The notes below the pieces were generated by a model, which saw only the letters and a list, made by a program, of their open reading frames with translations, was not told where the DNA came from and searched no databases. Shown here piece by piece: positions 19,684 through 29,331 of a DNA stretch of 64,000 bases. Position numbers and translations under genes: made by a program. The stretch comes from an uncultured Erythrobacter sp. (lineage in GTDB: Bacteria; Pseudomonadota; Alphaproteobacteria; Sphingomonadales; Sphingomonadaceae). The stretch covers positions 1 to 64,000 of the forward strand of contig CALCCG010000002.1 of NCBI GenBank assembly GCA_937899785.1, in the 5' to 3' direction. The first letter of the stretch is position 1. Each line of letters opens with the position of its first letter.

Positions 19684-20415
19684 ATGATGTATTCGCAAAG
19701 GAAATGCTCCATGAACCGTCCTCAACTAACGACCTCCACTGCACCGAATCGCCGCTCTTCGGGCGCGCGCCGTGTCTCAAGCCTTCTGCTTGTCAGCGCC
19801 GCCGCGCTTGGCCTGGCCGCCTGCGCGACACCCTTCAAAGCGGATGTCTCGCGTTTCGCCGCTGAGCTGCCCGCGCCAAAAGGCCAGACCTTTGCCGTTG
19901 TGGCCGAAGATCCAAAGCTGGCGGGTGGTCTCGAATTCGGCCTTTACGCCAACAACGTGGCGAGCGAGCTGAGAGAGCTCGGCTATGTCCAGGCCGTCGG
20001 CCCGGAAGCGGCGGATCTTTTGGTAAGGTTCGACTATGGTGTCGATAACGGTCGCGAGCGCGTGCGGACCACAAACGCGGGATTCGGTGCCGCCGGGTTT
20101 GCGCCCTGGGGCGGATTTGGCGGATTCGGTTTTCGCCGCGCTTACGCTTTTGGCTTCTATGATCCGTGGCTCGCCGGACCCAATGTGCGCAGCTACACGG
20201 TTTACACGGGCGATGTGGAAGTGAAGATCGACAACGCCAAGACCGGCGATCGGCTGTTCGAGGGCCGCGCCGAAAGCGTCTCGCGTTCCAACCGTTTGCA
20301 GTCGATCGTGCCCAATCTTGTGGACGCGCTTTTTACAGATTTTCCCGGCAATTCGGGCGAAACCTTGCGCATCACCATCCGCGAAGATGAAAAGACCGTG
20401 CGCCGCGAGGATTAA
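19684..20415 (+). CDS. DUF4136-like lipoprotein
   Basis: Lipobox LGLAACATPFKADVSRFAAELPAPKGQTFAVVAEDP...; a start at 19711 is equally possible. Confidence 0.8.
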   Translation: MMYSQRKCSMNRPQLTTSTAPNRRSSGARRVSSLLLVSAAALGLAACATPFKADVSRFAAELPAPKGQTFAVVAEDPKLAGGLEFGLYANNVASELRELGYVQAVGPEAADLLVRFDYGVDNGRERVRTTNAGFGAAGFAPWGGFGGFGFRRAYAFGFYDPWLAGPNVRSYTVYTGDVEVKIDNAKTGDRLFEGRAESVSRSNRLQSIVPNLVDALFTDFPGNSGETLRITIREDEKTVRRED

Positions 20416-20461
20416 TGGTGTAGCGTTATCCGCGTTAGACACACCCTTGGATGGGACGGAA

Positions 20462-20496
20462 GGGGCGACGCCAGGGGATCGGCGCCGCCCTTTTTG
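20462..20496 (+). terminator. Rho-independent terminator
   Basis: GGGCGaCGCCaggggatcGGCGcCGCCCTTTTTG. Confidence 0.75.
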
Positions 20497-20538
20497 TTTG
20501 CCAGAGCCGTTTCCCTTCCAAGCCGCAGGCGCTTGCGA

Positions 20539-20997
20539 CTAGAGCTTGGCGTGCCCGCCAGTCGAACCAAACCCGCCCGCACCTCTTTCTGTCACGTCAA
20601 GCTCGGCCACCTCGCTCCACGCAGCCTGAACCACCGGAGCAAGCACCAGCTGCGCCACGCGGTCACCACGCTCAACGGTGAAGGGCTGCGCACCGTGATT
20701 GATCAAGAGCACTTTAAGTTCGCCGCGATAATCGCTGTCGATAGTGCCGGGCGTGTTGGGCACCGTGATACCGTGCTTGTAAGCGAGGCCCGAACGCGGA
20801 CGAACCTGTATCTCGTAACCGTACGGGATCGCCACGGCGAAACCGGTCGCCACCGCATGGCGAGCGCCGGGAGCAATGGTGATATCCTCCGCGCTCATCA
20901 CGTCCATACCCGCCGCCCCGGCGGTCGCGTAGGCCGGAAGCGGGAGGTCGGCGCCGTGTTCGAGGCGTTTCACCTCGACCGTTACTGAAGGGCTCAC
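20539..20997 (-). CDS. dut: dUTP diphosphatase
   Basis: [76 protein letters not shown]. Confidence 0.97.
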   Translation of the reverse strand: MSPSVTVEVKRLEHGADLPLPAYATAGAAGMDVMSAEDITIAPGARHAVATGFAVAIPYGYEIQVRPRSGLAYKHGITVPNTPGTIDSDYRGELKVLLINHGAQPFTVERGDRVAQLVLAPVVQAAWSEVAELDVTERGAGGFGSTGGHAKL

Positions 20998-22835
20998 TCA
21001 GCGGCCTCCGCCGTCAATGTTTCGGCAATCCGCTCGGCCAAAGCCATCGCCACGTCTTGCTTGGCCATCTTGTCGAGGCTTTCGACGCCTTCGCCGCTGA
21101 TGATGTGGACCGCGTTTTCATCCCCTCCCATGACATCGCCAGAGACATCGTTGGCGATAATCCAGTCGGCTGCTTTGCGCTTGCGTTTCTTCTTGGCGTT
21201 GCCGATCACATCCTCGGTCTCTGCAGCAAAGCCAACCACCAGTTCCGGGCGCTTGTCGCTCCCGGCAAGATTGGTCAGAATATCAGGGTTTTCAGTCAGC
21301 ATCAGGGCCGGCGGAGCCGAACCGCGCTTCTTGATCTTCTCGCCGACATATTGGCGCGGGCGCCAGTCGGCGACGGCGGCAACCATGACCGCAGCGTCCG
21401 CCGGCAACGCCGCGCGCACCGCCTGGTTCATCTCCGCCGCGCTTTCGACATCGGTGCGGTCAACGCCATCGGGCGTGCGCAGCGCCACTGGCCCGGCGAT
21501 CAAAGAGACGCGCGCACCAAGAGCCGCCGCTGCCGCAGCGATGGCAAAGCCCTGCTTCCCGCTGGAGCGATTGGCAATGTAGCGCACCGGGTCGATCGCC
21601 TCCCAGGTTGGGCCAGCGGTGACAACGACATGCTTGCCGGCAAGCGGCTTGTAGTTGGCGTCAATGTCGAAACCATCGCCAGCCAGCGCGTCGCCGGCTT
21701 CAACCTGAATGGCCTCGGCCTCAACTTTCGGAGCCTTTGGCTTGGGAGCTTTGGCGGACGGCGGAGCCGCAGCAGCGGGCTCTTCGTCGGACTCTTCATT
21801 TGGCCCTTCAGACGGCTTGTCAGCCCCCCCCTGCTCCGATCCGTCCTCAGGCGCTGGGGCACACTCCGCTTCCGGCTCGACGCGTTCGAGATCGTCCTCG
21901 CTTTCGGGCGGGGTTTCCGGCGGCGACTGGCGTGCGTCGACTTCATGATTAATAGCGTCAGGGTCTATCGGCGGAGCGGCCGCAGCGCCGCCCTTCTTGG
22001 CCAGCAAAGGACCGGCGCCTTCGGGATCGAAGTCCGGAATCTCATCGCCGGGCAGTTCGGGCAAGGGCTCGTCGGGATCAAAGCCTTCGGGCAGTTCCAG
22101 ATCCTGATAATCCGCTTCAATATCGTCGTGGCTTCGTTTGGCGGTCGACCGCGGAATAATCTTAGAGAGCAGGCCGCCAAGACCCCCGCCAGCCGCCGCG
22201 CTTTCATCGTCGGGCTCAAGCGCCTCAATCGAATCGTTTGCAGCCATCGGAGCCGGCTTTGTCTCGGGCACGGGAATGTCAAAGTAGCTCGCTATCGCGC
22301 GCCAGATCGCATCTGGCTCAGGCAAGCGGCCATAGCCGAACTCGCCGCAGGCCATCGGGCCCTCATCGGGGTGAAGCACTTCCACTCCGGCAGCCTGTAA
22401 AGCCTCCACGTTGCGCTGGGTCGATTCGTGTTCCCACATGCGTACATTCATCGCCGGGATTGCCATCACCGGCTTGTCCGTCGCAAGGATCAGCGTGGTG
22501 GCGAGATCGTCGGCAATACCCGCCGCCATCTTGGCCATCAGATCCGCAGTGGCCGGGCACACAACGATCAGGTCCGCCTCACGGCTTAGCTGGATGTGAC
22601 CCATCTCAGCCTCGTTCTTGAGGTCCCAAAGCGTGGTGTAAACCTGATTTTCGCTGAGCGCGGCGAGCGACATGGGCGTAACAAATTGCTGGCCGCCTTT
22701 GGTTACCACGCAAGTGACATCGCCCCCACCCTTGCGGATCAGCCGCACAAGCTCGCAAGACTTGTACGCCGCAATGCCGCCGCCCACGACAAGCAGGATC
22801 CTCGGACCCACCACCTCAACCGGGGCGGTGCTCAC
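20994..22835 (-). CDS. coaBC: Bifunctional phosphopantothenoylcysteine decarboxylase / phosphopantothenate--cysteine ligase with long interdomain insertion
   Basis: Coa[26 protein letters not shown]..., [16 protein letters not shown]; Coa[34 protein letters not shown]; between them about 200 aa of acidic/Pro/Ala-rich sequence; 4-nt overlap with dut. Confidence 0.93.
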   Translation of the reverse strand: MSTAPVEVVGPRILLVVGGGIAAYKSCELVRLIRKGGGDVTCVVTKGGQQFVTPMSLAALSENQVYTTLWDLKNEAEMGHIQLSREADLIVVCPATADLMAKMAAGIADDLATTLILATDKPVMAIPAMNVRMWEHESTQRNVEALQAAGVEVLHPDEGPMACGEFGYGRLPEPDAIWRAIASYFDIPVPETKPAPMAANDSIEALEPDDESAAAGGGLGGLLSKIIPRSTAKRSHDDIEADYQDLELPEGFDPDEPLPELPGDEIPDFDPEGAGPLLAKKGGAAAAPPIDPDAINHEVDARQSPPETPPESEDDLERVEPEAECAPAPEDGSEQGGADKPSEGPNEESDEEPAAAAPPSAKAPKPKAPKVEAEAIQVEAGDALAGDGFDIDANYKPLAGKHVVVTAGPTWEAIDPVRYIANRSSGKQGFAIAAAAAALGARVSLIAGPVALRTPDGVDRTDVESAAEMNQAVRAALPADAAVMVAAVADWRPRQYVGEKIKKRGSAPPALMLTENPDILTNLAGSDKRPELVVGFAAETEDVIGNAKKKRKRKAADWIIANDVSGDVMGGDENAVHIISGEGVESLDKMAKQDVAMALAERIAETLTAEAAE

Positions 22836-23152
22836 GAGATGGGGCCTTTAAGACGGCGCAACGGGCAAAGCGGGCTCGTCAATTCTATTCCTCGGTTCGT
22901 CCACCTTATGACGCCAGCGCTTCGCCAGCGATTGTCTCTCTTAGTCGTTTAGGGTCTAGCGATCCTGTGCCCTCCCGCCAACCGGTTTGCGAGGATCCTC
23001 GTAAGCTGGCCAAAGGCACGGAACTCTGTGGGGTAGGATGGTTAAATTTACGCTTATGCCCGTGCGAGGAAGCGATTGGGAGAGACGCTGTTCGGCCTTG
23101 CCATTGACTTGTAAGGCGATCAGGTTGTGAGCTTGCGCAGGAGGCCTCCAAG

Positions 23153-23539
23153 ATGATCATCGGATTACGAATTGTTCTTGCCCTTCTAGGCGTGCTGTTT
23201 CTGTTTATCGGGGCGCAGTTCCTGATCGACCCTGTCACGATGGGCGGCAATTTCGGGCTGGAGGCTCAGAACAACGCGGGTCTGGCGAGCCTCCGGGGGG
23301 ACATGACCTCTTTCTTTTGGGTCTCGGGCGGGGCGATTTTGCTCGGCGTTTGGAAGAAGCGCGGGGAGCTCTTTTACATCACCGCTTCGCTCATGGCGAT
23401 CGTGTTCAGCGCGCGATGCCTTAGCCTCATCCTCGATGGGAGCTATGACGACTGGCTGCTGCCAATGGTGGTCGAAGCTGTGACGGTGGTCTTGTGTCTC
23501 CTCGGCGCACGAATGATGCGCGGCTTGGCGAGCGCCTAG
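23153..23539 (+). CDS. Small multi-TM membrane protein (DUF4345-like)
   Basis: MIIGLRIVLALLGVLFLFIGAQFLIDP...; RBS-like aggaggc upstream. Confidence 0.7.
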   Translation: MIIGLRIVLALLGVLFLFIGAQFLIDPVTMGGNFGLEAQNNAGLASLRGDMTSFFWVSGGAILLGVWKKRGELFYITASLMAIVFSARCLSLILDGSYDDWLLPMVVEAVTVVLCLLGARMMRGLASA

Positions 23540-23550
23540 GCCAGCCTAGC

Positions 23551-25113
23551 CTAGCCCAACAAACCAAAGGCCGCCGCCGCCCAGGTCGCGCCTGCGCCGG
23601 CAAGCCCGGCCACAAAATAGCCGAGCCAACCGCCCCCAGAGTTTTCGCCCTTTTCCGTCATCAGTTTGATGTCGGGAAGAGGGGCCGGGTCAGGCGCACC
23701 GCCTTTGGGTGGAAACATCTCTTCGACGCGGCGGATCAGGCCGGGCAGACGGAACAGGGTCTCGGTATCTTCCTTGATCCGGTCAGCCACCGCTGCTTCA
23801 GGGCCAAGCTCGTCACGGATCCAGCTGCGAACATAGGGCGCGGCCGTGTCCCACATATTGATGTCTTCGTTGAGCTGGGTCGCGATCCCTTCAACCATCA
23901 CCATCGTCTTTTGCAGCAAAAGCAGGTGCGGCTGGGTTTGCATGTCGAAATCGCGAGTGATCGCGAAGAGCCCGTCCAGCATCTGACCGACGCTGAGCTC
24001 CTTCACCGGCTTGCCGCGCATCGGCTCACCCACGGCGCGCAAGGCCGTCGCGAATTCGCCGACCGAGTGATAGCTGGGTACGTATTGCGCCTCGAAATGG
24101 ATTTCAGCGACGCGTTTGTAATTCCCCGTGGTCAGACCATAGAGAATTTCAGCGAGCCATTGGCGCGCGCGCCGATCGATCCGGCCCATGATCCCAAAAT
24201 CGATTGCAACAATGGTCCCATCGTCTTCGACGAAAAGGTTTCCCTGATGCATGTCGGCGTGGAAGAATCCCGCGCTGATCGCCTGCGTCAGGAAGCTGAT
24301 AACAAGCTTGTCCGCCAGCCGACCAAGATCGTGCCCGCGCGCGACCAGCTCGTCCTTGCGGCTGATCTTGACGCCATCGATCCATTCAATGGTCATCACC
24401 CGGCCATTGGTGCGGTCCCAGTCGATCTCCGGGATGCGATAGCCGCCCACGCCTGACATCTCTTCGGCGAGTTCAGAGGCCGAGGCCGCCTCACGCCTGA
24501 GGTCGAGCTCAGAATTGGTCCAGCGCTTGAAGTTGGCGATAGTGAGCCGCGGGCGCAGGCGCGCAGCCTCTCCCCCCATCGCTTCGACATGCGCGGCGGC
24601 CCATTCATAGGTCTGGATATCGCGCGCAAACTTCTCACGAATGCCAGGGCGCAGCACTTTGATCGCAACGGTGCGCCCATCCGTGGTGATCCCCTTATGG
24701 ACCTGCGCGATGCTCGCCGCGCCCACGGGCTCGGGGTCGATCTCGGCAAACAGAGCCTCGATCGGCTGGTCAAAGCTTTGCTCGATCGAGGCCTTGATCT
24801 TGTCAAACGCCACCGGGGGGAGCGAATCCTGCAAGCTCAGCAGGTTTTGCGCAGCCTCATCGCCCACAAGGTCCGGCCTGGTGGCGAGCGACTGCCCCAG
24901 CTTGATCGCCGCCGGACCAATCGCGCTGAATGCGCCGGCGTAATCGGGCTCGCCCTTCTTGCTGGTGAAGGTCGCCAGTCGCGCCAGTTTCGCCAAGCGT
25001 CGCACCGGGGGCGGCGCGTTGACGTCATCCTCAATCCCGACGAGGGCGCGCCGCCGGGCTAGCGTGATGCCCCAGCGCGCAAGGCGGGTGAGATGGATAA
25101 CAGGAGAGGTCAT
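23551..25113 (-). CDS. ubiB: 2-polyprenylphenol 6-hydroxylase / UbiB-family kinase-like protein
   Basis: GPAAIKLGQSLATRPD; EPVGAASIAQVHKG; FFHADMHQGNLFV; IAIDFGIMGRI. Confidence 0.96.
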   Translation of the reverse strand: MTSPVIHLTRLARWGITLARRRALVGIEDDVNAPPPVRRLAKLARLATFTSKKGEPDYAGAFSAIGPAAIKLGQSLATRPDLVGDEAAQNLLSLQDSLPPVAFDKIKASIEQSFDQPIEALFAEIDPEPVGAASIAQVHKGITTDGRTVAIKVLRPGIREKFARDIQTYEWAAAHVEAMGGEAARLRPRLTIANFKRWTNSELDLRREAASASELAEEMSGVGGYRIPEIDWDRTNGRVMTIEWIDGVKISRKDELVARGHDLGRLADKLVISFLTQAISAGFFHADMHQGNLFVEDDGTIVAIDFGIMGRIDRRARQWLAEILYGLTTGNYKRVAEIHFEAQYVPSYHSVGEFATALRAVGEPMRGKPVKELSVGQMLDGLFAITRDFDMQTQPHLLLLQKTMVMVEGIATQLNEDINMWDTAAPYVRSWIRDELGPEAAVADRIKEDTETLFRLPGLIRRVEEMFPPKGGAPDPAPLPDIKLMTEKGENSGGGWLGYFVAGLAGAGATWAAAAFGLLG

Positions 25114-25150
25114 AGCGTTCTATGCGTGTGAGAGGTTCGCTGCGCGCGCC

Positions 25151-25909
25151 TTAGATCTTCCAGCCCGAATGGATCGCAACCGCTCCGCCGAGGATGATTT
25201 CAGCCTTGGTGTTCACAAAACCGGCGTCTGCGATCATGCGTTGGAACTCGGGCGGGCGAGGGAATTTGCGAATGGATTCGACGAGGTACTGATAGCTCTC
25301 TTTGTCGCCTGCGATGACCTGCCCCATGCGCGGCATGACCTGGGTCGAATAGAGATCGTAGATTTCCTGAAAACCCGCCCATTCGCTGGTCGAAAATTCC
25401 ATGCAGTAGAAGCGTCCGCCTGGCCGCAGCACGCGGTAGGCTTCGGCCAGCGCCTTGTCCTTGAAGGTCACATTGCGGATACCAAAGACGATTGTGTAAG
25501 CGTCGAACGAATTGGACGCAAAGTCGACCTCTTCCGCGTTTTGATGAGTGAAGACAAGACTGCCCGCCCCTTCGCTCTCACGCCGCTCCATCGCGCGCTC
25601 AGCTCCGACATCGAGCATATCCTGATTGATATCGGCCACCGTCACATCCGCGCCGCGATCGGCCATGCGAAACGCGATATCCCCGGTGCCCCCCGCCATA
25701 TCGAGGATTTTTTCACCGGGCTGCGGTTTTACCCGTTTGACGAAGCGGTCTTTCCACCCCCGATGCATCCCCAGCGACATCGCGTCGTTCATGATGTCGT
25801 ATTTCTTCGCGACGCTGGTGAAGACCTCGCCCACGCGGCGGGTCTTTTCGTCCGGCGCGACCTGTTCGTAGCCGAAGGAGACGGTGTCGTCGGTGCTGGT
25901 TTCGCTCAT
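25151..25909 (-). CDS. ubiE: Ubiquinone/menaquinone biosynthesis methyltransferase UbiE
   Basis: MSETSTDDTVSFGYEQVAPDEKTRRVGEVFTSVAKKYDIMNDAMSLGMHRGWKDRFV; ILDMAGGTGDIAFR; start placed at 25909, not the 26812 ORF limit. Confidence 0.96.
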   Translation of the reverse strand: MSETSTDDTVSFGYEQVAPDEKTRRVGEVFTSVAKKYDIMNDAMSLGMHRGWKDRFVKRVKPQPGEKILDMAGGTGDIAFRMADRGADVTVADINQDMLDVGAERAMERRESEGAGSLVFTHQNAEEVDFASNSFDAYTIVFGIRNVTFKDKALAEAYRVLRPGGRFYCMEFSTSEWAGFQEIYDLYSTQVMPRMGQVIAGDKESYQYLVESIRKFPRPPEFQRMIADAGFVNTKAEIILGGAVAIHSGWKI

Positions 25910-25966
25910 GATTTGTCCCCTAGATGGAATTGAGCCACGCGCAAAGGGTGTTAGAGCGCAGAGGCA

Positions 25967-26782
25967 ATGCCAGAGCTTCCCGAAGTCGAAACCACCGTGC
26001 GCGGATTGGCGCGCTATCTGGATGGCGCGCGGATTGAACGCGTGGTGCTCAACCGCCCCGACCTGCGCCGCCCCTTCCCCCAGGACCTGGTGCAGGTGAT
26101 GACGGGCGCGCGCGTCACGGGCCTTACACGCCGGGCCAAGTATGGCCTGATCCATCTTGACCGGGCCCAGTCCGTGATCTTCCATCTCGGCATGAGCGGG
26201 CGCTGGCGGATCGATCCTGAAAAGCAGGACACCCACGATCATCTGGTGATGGAAACAGCGAACAACCGTTTTGCCTTGTGCGACCCGCGCCGTTTTGGCT
26301 CGGTCGATATGGTCGCGACCGAGGCGCTGGAACAATGGCCGCCATTCGCCAGCATGGGCCCCGAGCCCTTGGGACCGGACCTGACAGCCGAGCACCTCAA
26401 AGCGTCGCTCAAGGGCAAGACGCAGGCAATCAAGCTGTGCCTGCTCGATCAGCGCATCGTGGCGGGGCTTGGCAACATCTATGTGTGCGAGGCTTTGTGG
26501 CGCGCGGGGATCCACCCGATGAAAAGGGGCGGCAAAGTAACCAAGCCACAGCTCGCGCGGCTCGTTCCGGCTGTTCGCGACGTGCTGGAAGCATCCATTC
26601 GCGACGGCGGCTCCTCGCTGCGCGACTACGCGCAACCCGACGGCGAGCTTGGATATTTCGCGACGCGCTTCGACGTCTACGGACGCACCGCCGAGCCTTG
26701 CCATCGCGGCGACGGCGGAATCATCCGCCGCATCTCGCAAGGCGGGCGCAGCACATGGTACTGCCCGGTGTGCCAGAAGTAA
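25967..26782 (+). CDS. mutM: Bifunctional DNA-formamidopyrimidine glycosylase/AP lyase
   Basis: MPELPEVETTVRGLARYLDGARI; C-terminal zinc finger CHRGDGGIIRRISQGGRSTWYCPVCQK. Confidence 0.98.
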   Translation: MPELPEVETTVRGLARYLDGARIERVVLNRPDLRRPFPQDLVQVMTGARVTGLTRRAKYGLIHLDRAQSVIFHLGMSGRWRIDPEKQDTHDHLVMETANNRFALCDPRRFGSVDMVATEALEQWPPFASMGPEPLGPDLTAEHLKASLKGKTQAIKLCLLDQRIVAGLGNIYVCEALWRAGIHPMKRGGKVTKPQLARLVPAVRDVLEASIRDGGSSLRDYAQPDGELGYFATRFDVYGRTAEPCHRGDGGIIRRISQGGRSTWYCPVCQK

Positions 26783-26828
26783 GGTTGCCGGGCCGCCCCG
26801 CGTGGCCGACACCTAACCCACACTTTTG

Positions 26829-26857
26829 TTGACCTTTCGGGGACTGCGGACTATGTG
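26829..26857 (+). promoter_or_regulatory. Candidate sigma70-type promoter for rpsT (TTGACC-N17-TATGTG)
   Basis: -35-like TTGACC at 26829-26834 and TATGTG at 26852-26857. Confidence 0.5.
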
Positions 26858-26967
26858 GCGCGCTTTCCGACGCGTGGGGCAGGACTCCGCGCGTCGCTTT
26901 TCGACACACCCGAGACATGCCGGTCGCTCCGCTGCGGCCCCAAAGAAAACGCGAGACACGACACATT

Positions 26968-27228
26968 ATGGCCAACACGCCGCAAGCCCGTAAGCGCATC
27001 CGTCGCAACAATCGCCGCGCCGAAATCAACGGCGCGCGCGTCAGCCGCATTCGCGGTTTCATCAAGAAGGTCGAAACCGCTTGCGAGGCGGGCGACAAAG
27101 AAGCGGCCTCGACCGCTCTCAAGGCCGCGCAGCCGGAAATGGCCCGGGGCGTCGCACGCGGCGTGCTGCATAAGAACACAGTGGCCCGTAAACTGTCGCG
27201 CCTAACGAAGCGAGTCGCCGCTCTGTAA
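26968..27228 (+). CDS. rpsT: 30S ribosomal protein S20
   Basis: [36 protein letters not shown]...[23 protein letters not shown]. Confidence 0.98.
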   Translation: MANTPQARKRIRRNNRRAEINGARVSRIRGFIKKVETACEAGDKEAASTALKAAQPEMARGVARGVLHKNTVARKLSRLTKRVAAL

Positions 27229-27298
27229 CACGCAAAACAGTCCCCGCCCTGACGCGATTCGGCGCCAGCGGCTGGGAAGTTTCCCCTAGGTTGAAATC

Positions 27299-27336
27299 AA
27301 AGGGTCGCGCTGAATGGCTGCGACCCTTTTGTTTTG
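27299..27336 (+). terminator. Rho-independent terminator after rpsT
   Basis: AAAGGGTCGCgctgaatggctGCGACCCTTTTGTTTT. Confidence 0.85.
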
Positions 27337-27692
27337 CGACCGATATGACCTTTGTGACAGCTCCTAACGCTAGGATTTCTCGCGATTCGCAGGCTTTAAA
27401 TTGGCGAAATCCAAGAAAATTAGGCACTTGAACGGGTTTGTGCGGTGTTCAGCAGGTCAAGCAATATATTTCAAAAAAATGAAAATTTTGCCGTTGCTTC
27501 ATGACGCGATCAGGCGTCTATTGAGACCTCACCCGGAGCGGGACAGTCCGGGTTCACATATCTAGGCCGATAGGGTCCTTCCGAAATCTAGCTTTTCGGG
27601 AGCGGGGGACATTTGCCTGTCGCAGTGTTGGTAATCCGTTTCGGAGGGCGATTCCGGGAGCGGCGATGTATGGGGAAGACAAGGTGCAAAAA

Positions 27693-29141
27693 ATGGATAA
27701 GGCGCGGACTACGCGTCGCAACGCTGATGAAGATTTGATGGAAGACGCCGAAGCCGTGAACCTTGCCGCTGATTGGTCAGACATCAGCACAGGCCTGCGC
27801 AAGGATCTTGGACACCAGCTCCACAGCCAGTGGATCAAACCGATTCAGGTGGGTGACCTCGACCGGGAGACCGGCACCCTCAATTTGTTTTTGCCGACCG
27901 AGTTTTCGGCGAATTGGGTCAAGGACCGATTCGAGGATCGGCTCCAACTCGCTTGGACGATTGCCCGGCCCGAAGTTCGCCAGATTGCGATACAGGTGCA
28001 CCCAGGCCGGCGGCAGTTGCCCGAATTGCGGATCGACGATGGCCGTCGCCCAGCCAATGACGGCGCCAGTGCGATTGCTGTTGCCGCCGGGACGATCGGC
28101 GATGCGGGCTTCACGTCAAGCGTGGGCCTTGATCCATCGCTGACCTTTGCGGCCTTCGTCACGGGCGAGGCCAACGTGCTTGCTTGCAACGCCGCGCAGC
28201 GCATGGCCGCGACCGAACAACCGCAGTTCTCGCCTCTTTATCTCAAGGCCGCGACCGGTCAGGGCAAAACGCATCTTCTGCACGCAATCGGCCACGGCTT
28301 TCTTCAGGCGCACCCGCGTGCGCGGATCTTCTACTGCAGCGCCGAGCGCTTCATGGTGGAGTTTGTCCAGGCGCTTAAGGCGAACCAGATGATCGAGTTC
28401 AAGGCGCGTCTGCGCAGCTTCGATCTGCTGCTGGTGGACGATATTCAATTCATTATCGGCAAAGCGTCGGCGCAAGAAGAACTGCTTTACACGATCGACG
28501 CGCTGCTGGCTGAGGGCAAGCGTCTGGTCTTTGCCGCCGATCGGGCGCCGCAAGCGCTGGATGGGGTTGAACCGCGCCTGCTCTCGCGTCTGTCGATGGG
28601 TCTGGTTGCCGACATTCAGGCCGCCGATATCGAGCTGCGCAAGTCCATCCTTGAGAGCAAGCTCTCGCGCTTTGCTCCGCTCAGCGTACCAGAGGATGTG
28701 ATCGACTTCCTCGCGCGGACCATCACCCGCAATGTGCGCGAGTTGGTGGGCGGGCTTAACAAGCTGATCGCTTACGCACAGCTCACCGGACAGGAAGTCT
28801 CGCTGCAACTCGCCGAAGAGCAGCTTACCGACATCCTTAGCGCCAATCGCCGTCGGATCACGATCGATGAGATCCAGCGCACGGTCTGCCAATTCTACCG
28901 GATCGACCGCTCGGAAATGTCATCCAAACGTCGCGCCCGCGCAGTGGTGCGTCCGCGTCAGGTGGCGATGTATTTGTCCAAGGTGCTCACCCCGCGATCC
29001 TATCCTGAGATCGGTCGCAAATTTGGTGGGCGCGACCATTCGACCGTGATCCACGCGGTGCGTCTGATCGAAGACCTGCGTGAGCGAGACGCTGATATGG
29101 ACGGCGATGTGCGCAGCCTGCTGCGTCAACTTGAGAGCTGA
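27693..29141 (+). CDS. dnaA: Chromosomal replication initiator protein DnaA
   Basis: LKAATGQGKTHLLHAIGHGF; LLLVDDIQFIIGK; domain IV RPRQVAMYLSKVLTPRSYPEIGRKFGGRDHSTVIHAVR; ORF open from 27666, start uncertain. Confidence 0.95.
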   Translation: MDKARTTRRNADEDLMEDAEAVNLAADWSDISTGLRKDLGHQLHSQWIKPIQVGDLDRETGTLNLFLPTEFSANWVKDRFEDRLQLAWTIARPEVRQIAIQVHPGRRQLPELRIDDGRRPANDGASAIAVAAGTIGDAGFTSSVGLDPSLTFAAFVTGEANVLACNAAQRMAATEQPQFSPLYLKAATGQGKTHLLHAIGHGFLQAHPRARIFYCSAERFMVEFVQALKANQMIEFKARLRSFDLLLVDDIQFIIGKASAQEELLYTIDALLAEGKRLVFAADRAPQALDGVEPRLLSRLSMGLVADIQAADIELRKSILESKLSRFAPLSVPEDVIDFLARTITRNVRELVGGLNKLIAYAQLTGQEVSLQLAEEQLTDILSANRRRITIDEIQRTVCQFYRIDRSEMSSKRRARAVVRPRQVAMYLSKVLTPRSYPEIGRKFGGRDHSTVIHAVRLIEDLRERDADMDGDVRSLLRQLES

Positions 29142-29152
29142 CTTTCTGTTCG

Positions 29153-29198
29153 TGTGGGTCCCCCCTCTGGAACAGGGGAAGTGAGCAGGGGACCCACA
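29153..29198. repeat. Perfect 11-bp inverted repeat TGTGGGTCCCC ... GGGGACCCACA just after dnaA, with a nested CCCCTC/GGGG pairing
   Basis: Read directly; no T-tract follows. Confidence 0.75.
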
Positions 29199-29331
29199 TG
29201 AAACCCAAGGGCTCTGCTGGGCTCTGAGTAAGGTCAACTGGCGGGGTCTTCCCTTGCGGCCTCCACAGACTTGCGCACGCAAGACCCACAGGCTGTTCAC
29301 AAGTGGCTCACAGCCTGCCAACACGGTGTTC

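Noticed and set aside
21057-22400. 447-aa plus-strand ORF opposite coaBC
   Set aside because: Antisense shadow; the minus strand encodes intact CoaB/CoaC domains.
25910-26812. N-terminal extension of the UbiE ORF
   Set aside because: Opposite the mutM coding sequence; UbiE homology begins at MSETSTDDTVSFGYEQV (25909).
27229-27665. oriC at the dnaA upstream region
   Set aside because: No TTATCCACA-type DnaA boxes seen there; AT-richness alone is not enough. Left as a regulatory-region observation.
29197-29226. Tiny ORF ATGAAACCCAAGGGCTCTGCTGGGCTCTGA (MKPKGSAGL) after dnaA
   Set aside because: Nine codons, overlaps the palindrome arm, no evidence of leader-peptide logic.
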